Notes under the pieces: model-generated
The model's database searches: none
What the model was told of the DNA's origin: nothing
What the model saw: only the letters and a program-made list of their open reading frames with translations
NCBI GenBank assembly: GCA_929200485.1
Contig: CAKMZU010000039.1
Coordinates: forward strand, 1-14,401
Direction: 5' to 3'
Length of the DNA: 14,401 bases
Origin: an uncultured Gammaproteobacteria bacterium
GTDB taxonomy: Bacteria; Pseudomonadota; Gammaproteobacteria; Pseudomonadales; DT-91
Translations under genes and position numbers: made by a program
Shown here: piece by piece, positions 13,399 through 14,401 of the stretch
How positions within the stretch are numbered: the stretch's first letter is position 1
Layout of the letters: each line of letters starts with the position of its first letter

Positions 13399-13713
13399 TT
13401 ATTTTGATTTTGAAATCATATAGTCAACGGCCTGTTTGACCTCGCTATCGCTTAGTTCTGTGTTGCCACCTCTTGCAGGCATGTCTCCCCAACCACTAAT
13501 AGCATGTTCATAAAGGCTATCTGTACCTCGATTGATGCGTTTTACCCAAGCGGCTTGGTTGCCAATAACGGGAGCACCGGCAAGCCCAGTCTCATGACAA
13601 ACTTTGCAGTTTGCCAGCCATATTTTTTCACCAGGCTGTGGAGCTTTTTCTTTGCAACCCATTAATAGCGTTGAAAAAGCTATAACAGTAATTGATAGAG
13701 AAATATAATCCAT
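13399..13713 (-). CDS. c5-type cytochrome lipoprotein
   Basis: 104 residues. The N-terminal signal ends in the lipobox LMGC (acceptor Cys20), so the protein is anchored to a membrane and faces the periplasm. One haem site, CKVCH, lies at 36-40. The axial methionine is Met78 in WGDMPARGG, and the layout matches small class I cytochromes of the c5 group, which carry electrons. Its ATG overlaps the stop codon of the upstream gene (TAATG), so translation is probably coupled. The globin gene follows after 16 bases. Lipid anchoring is less common than free periplasmic c5 and suggests that it serves a membrane-bound partner. Confidence 0.9.
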   Translation of the reverse strand: MDYISLSITVIAFSTLLMGCKEKAPQPGEKIWLANCKVCHETGLAGAPVIGNQAAWVKRINRGTDSLYEHAISGWGDMPARGGNTELSDSEVKQAVDYMISKSK

Positions 13714-14288
13714 TATAGGGGGACCCGAATAACAACACCGCCCATGACATCGCCAATCTTAAAGTCGCTTTTTGGCGTGTCTTTGTGCTCGTTATGACAT
13801 TGTGTACAAGCAGGGGAGACTGCCACATCCGCATAAACGGCTGTGTAATAGGCTTTATCACCTAAGGTTTCTGTTCCATAAAAATTTTGACCTGGATTAT
13901 CAGCAACAAATTGTAACCCTTCTTTTTCCAGTGGTGTCTTAGGTGCGTTTTGTTTGTTTATTGGCCAAACGGATTGTAAGGAGTAAGTAAAATCTTTACT
14001 CATATCAGCAACGCCTTCGGCACCATAGCGAAACATTTGTGCAGGCAGTGGTGCACCATCAGGCATATCTTCCCAGTGTTCATTAGGCTTTATGTAGTCA
14101 CCTTTATTGGGTCCTAATCGCTGCACAATGAGCTTAGTGTAGTTGGTTCGGTCTGATTTCATCACAGCAAACAGAGAGTCAGTGAAAACCTGTGGGGGGA
14201 TGCCGGCTTCCTTTTCATTTCCACAGCTAGCTAATAATACAACTGCAGCCAAGCCTAGAGTTGACTTGTAAACGAAACTTTTTTTCAT
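13713..14288 (-). CDS. Tll0287-like (DUF3365) c-type haem lipoprotein
   Basis: 191 residues. A lipoprotein signal ends in LLASC (acceptor Cys22). The rest fits the Tll0287-like/DUF3365 domain, a PAS-like periplasmic fold with one c-type haem thought to sense redox state or small ligands. The haem motif CTQCH is at 161-165, followed by the family ending SDFKIGDVMGGVVIRVPL. GGAGAAATCT before the ATG is a strong ribosome site. In many bacteria this domain is the sensor part of larger receptors; here it is free and lipid-anchored. Its stop overlaps the cytochrome start, and a further gene seems to end 39 bases upstream, so it sits inside an operon. A role as electron carrier or redox sensor with its neighbours is inferred. 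Confidence 0.88.
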   Translation of the reverse strand: MKKSFVYKSTLGLAAVVLLASCGNEKEAGIPPQVFTDSLFAVMKSDRTNYTKLIVQRLGPNKGDYIKPNEHWEDMPDGAPLPAQMFRYGAEGVADMSKDFTYSLQSVWPINKQNAPKTPLEKEGLQFVADNPGQNFYGTETLGDKAYYTAVYADVAVSPACTQCHNEHKDTPKSDFKIGDVMGGVVIRVPL

Positions 14289-14327
14289 AGATTTCTCCGA
14301 TTTGTTTTTAAAAATTTTACTTATTAT

Positions 14328-14401
14328 TTATTTTTTTAACTCTTCTCTTTCTTTGGCCATTTCAATCGATTTTATTTTTATCGAAGGTTTGCCGTTAAAG
14401 T
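14328..14401 (-). CDS. 3' end of an upstream gene, cut by the window edge
   Basis: A frame open from the window edge ends at TAA (14330-14328) and gives 23 residues ending IEMAKEREELKK, a charged helical tail typical of real C-termini. It stops 39 bases before the Tll0287-like gene on the same strand, with no obvious terminator between, so it is probably an earlier gene of the same operon. It is too short for a family call, and chance cannot be excluded. Confidence 0.4.
   Translation of the reverse strand, partial: FNGKPSIKIKSIEMAKEREELKK

Noticed and set aside
13405..13418. Possible FNR site TGATTTTGAAATCA
   Set aside because: The half-sites are six bases apart instead of four, and it overlaps the end of the cytochrome coding region inside an operon.

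Overview
The window is AT-rich chromosomal DNA, most likely from a marine-type gammaproteobacterium. The basis is the gene families present: YhaK-type pirin beside a LysR regulator, DUF2789, MliC-type lipoprotein, TraF-like outer-membrane barrel, c5-type cytochrome with a VHb-like globin, and a perfect FNR-type site. No rRNA, tRNA, transposase, integrase or CRISPR array is visible, and I cannot name the genus.

Left part (1-2825). A small Roadblock/LC7 protein is preceded by an exact TTGAT-N4-ATCAA site and appears to start at ATT. It ends in a terminator. Next, on the minus strand, come a TraF_2-like barrel protein and a 53-codon lipoprotein that is easily missed. A promoter region with a strong palindrome follows.

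Middle (2826-5873). This part holds an MliC-like lysozyme-inhibitor lipoprotein, a LysR regulator divergent from a pirin, a small two-helix membrane protein, a VOC-fold protein and a DUF2789 protein. After it comes 584 bases with no convincing gene.

Signalling operon (6458-8725). Four genes lie in a row: a degenerate BLUF-like sensor, an MglA/COG2229-type small GTPase and two Roadblock/LC7 proteins. The last Roadblock protein is about 78% identical, over the same 120 residues, to the one at the left edge. This is the most unusual content of the window: a candidate GTPase switch with Roadblock partners, a sensor that has lost the BLUF tyrosine, and a distant Roadblock paralogue that may respond to oxygen.

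Right part (8726-14401). A short-chain dehydrogenase, a secreted protein of unknown function and a secreted type B carboxylesterase run on the plus strand. A minus-strand redox block follows: a partial gene at the window edge, a Tll0287-like haem lipoprotein, a c5-type cytochrome lipoprotein, a single-domain globin and, after a gap, a stand-alone periplasmic PilJ domain. The first genes of the block are tightly packed and translationally coupled. They suggest gas or redox handling at the cell envelope.
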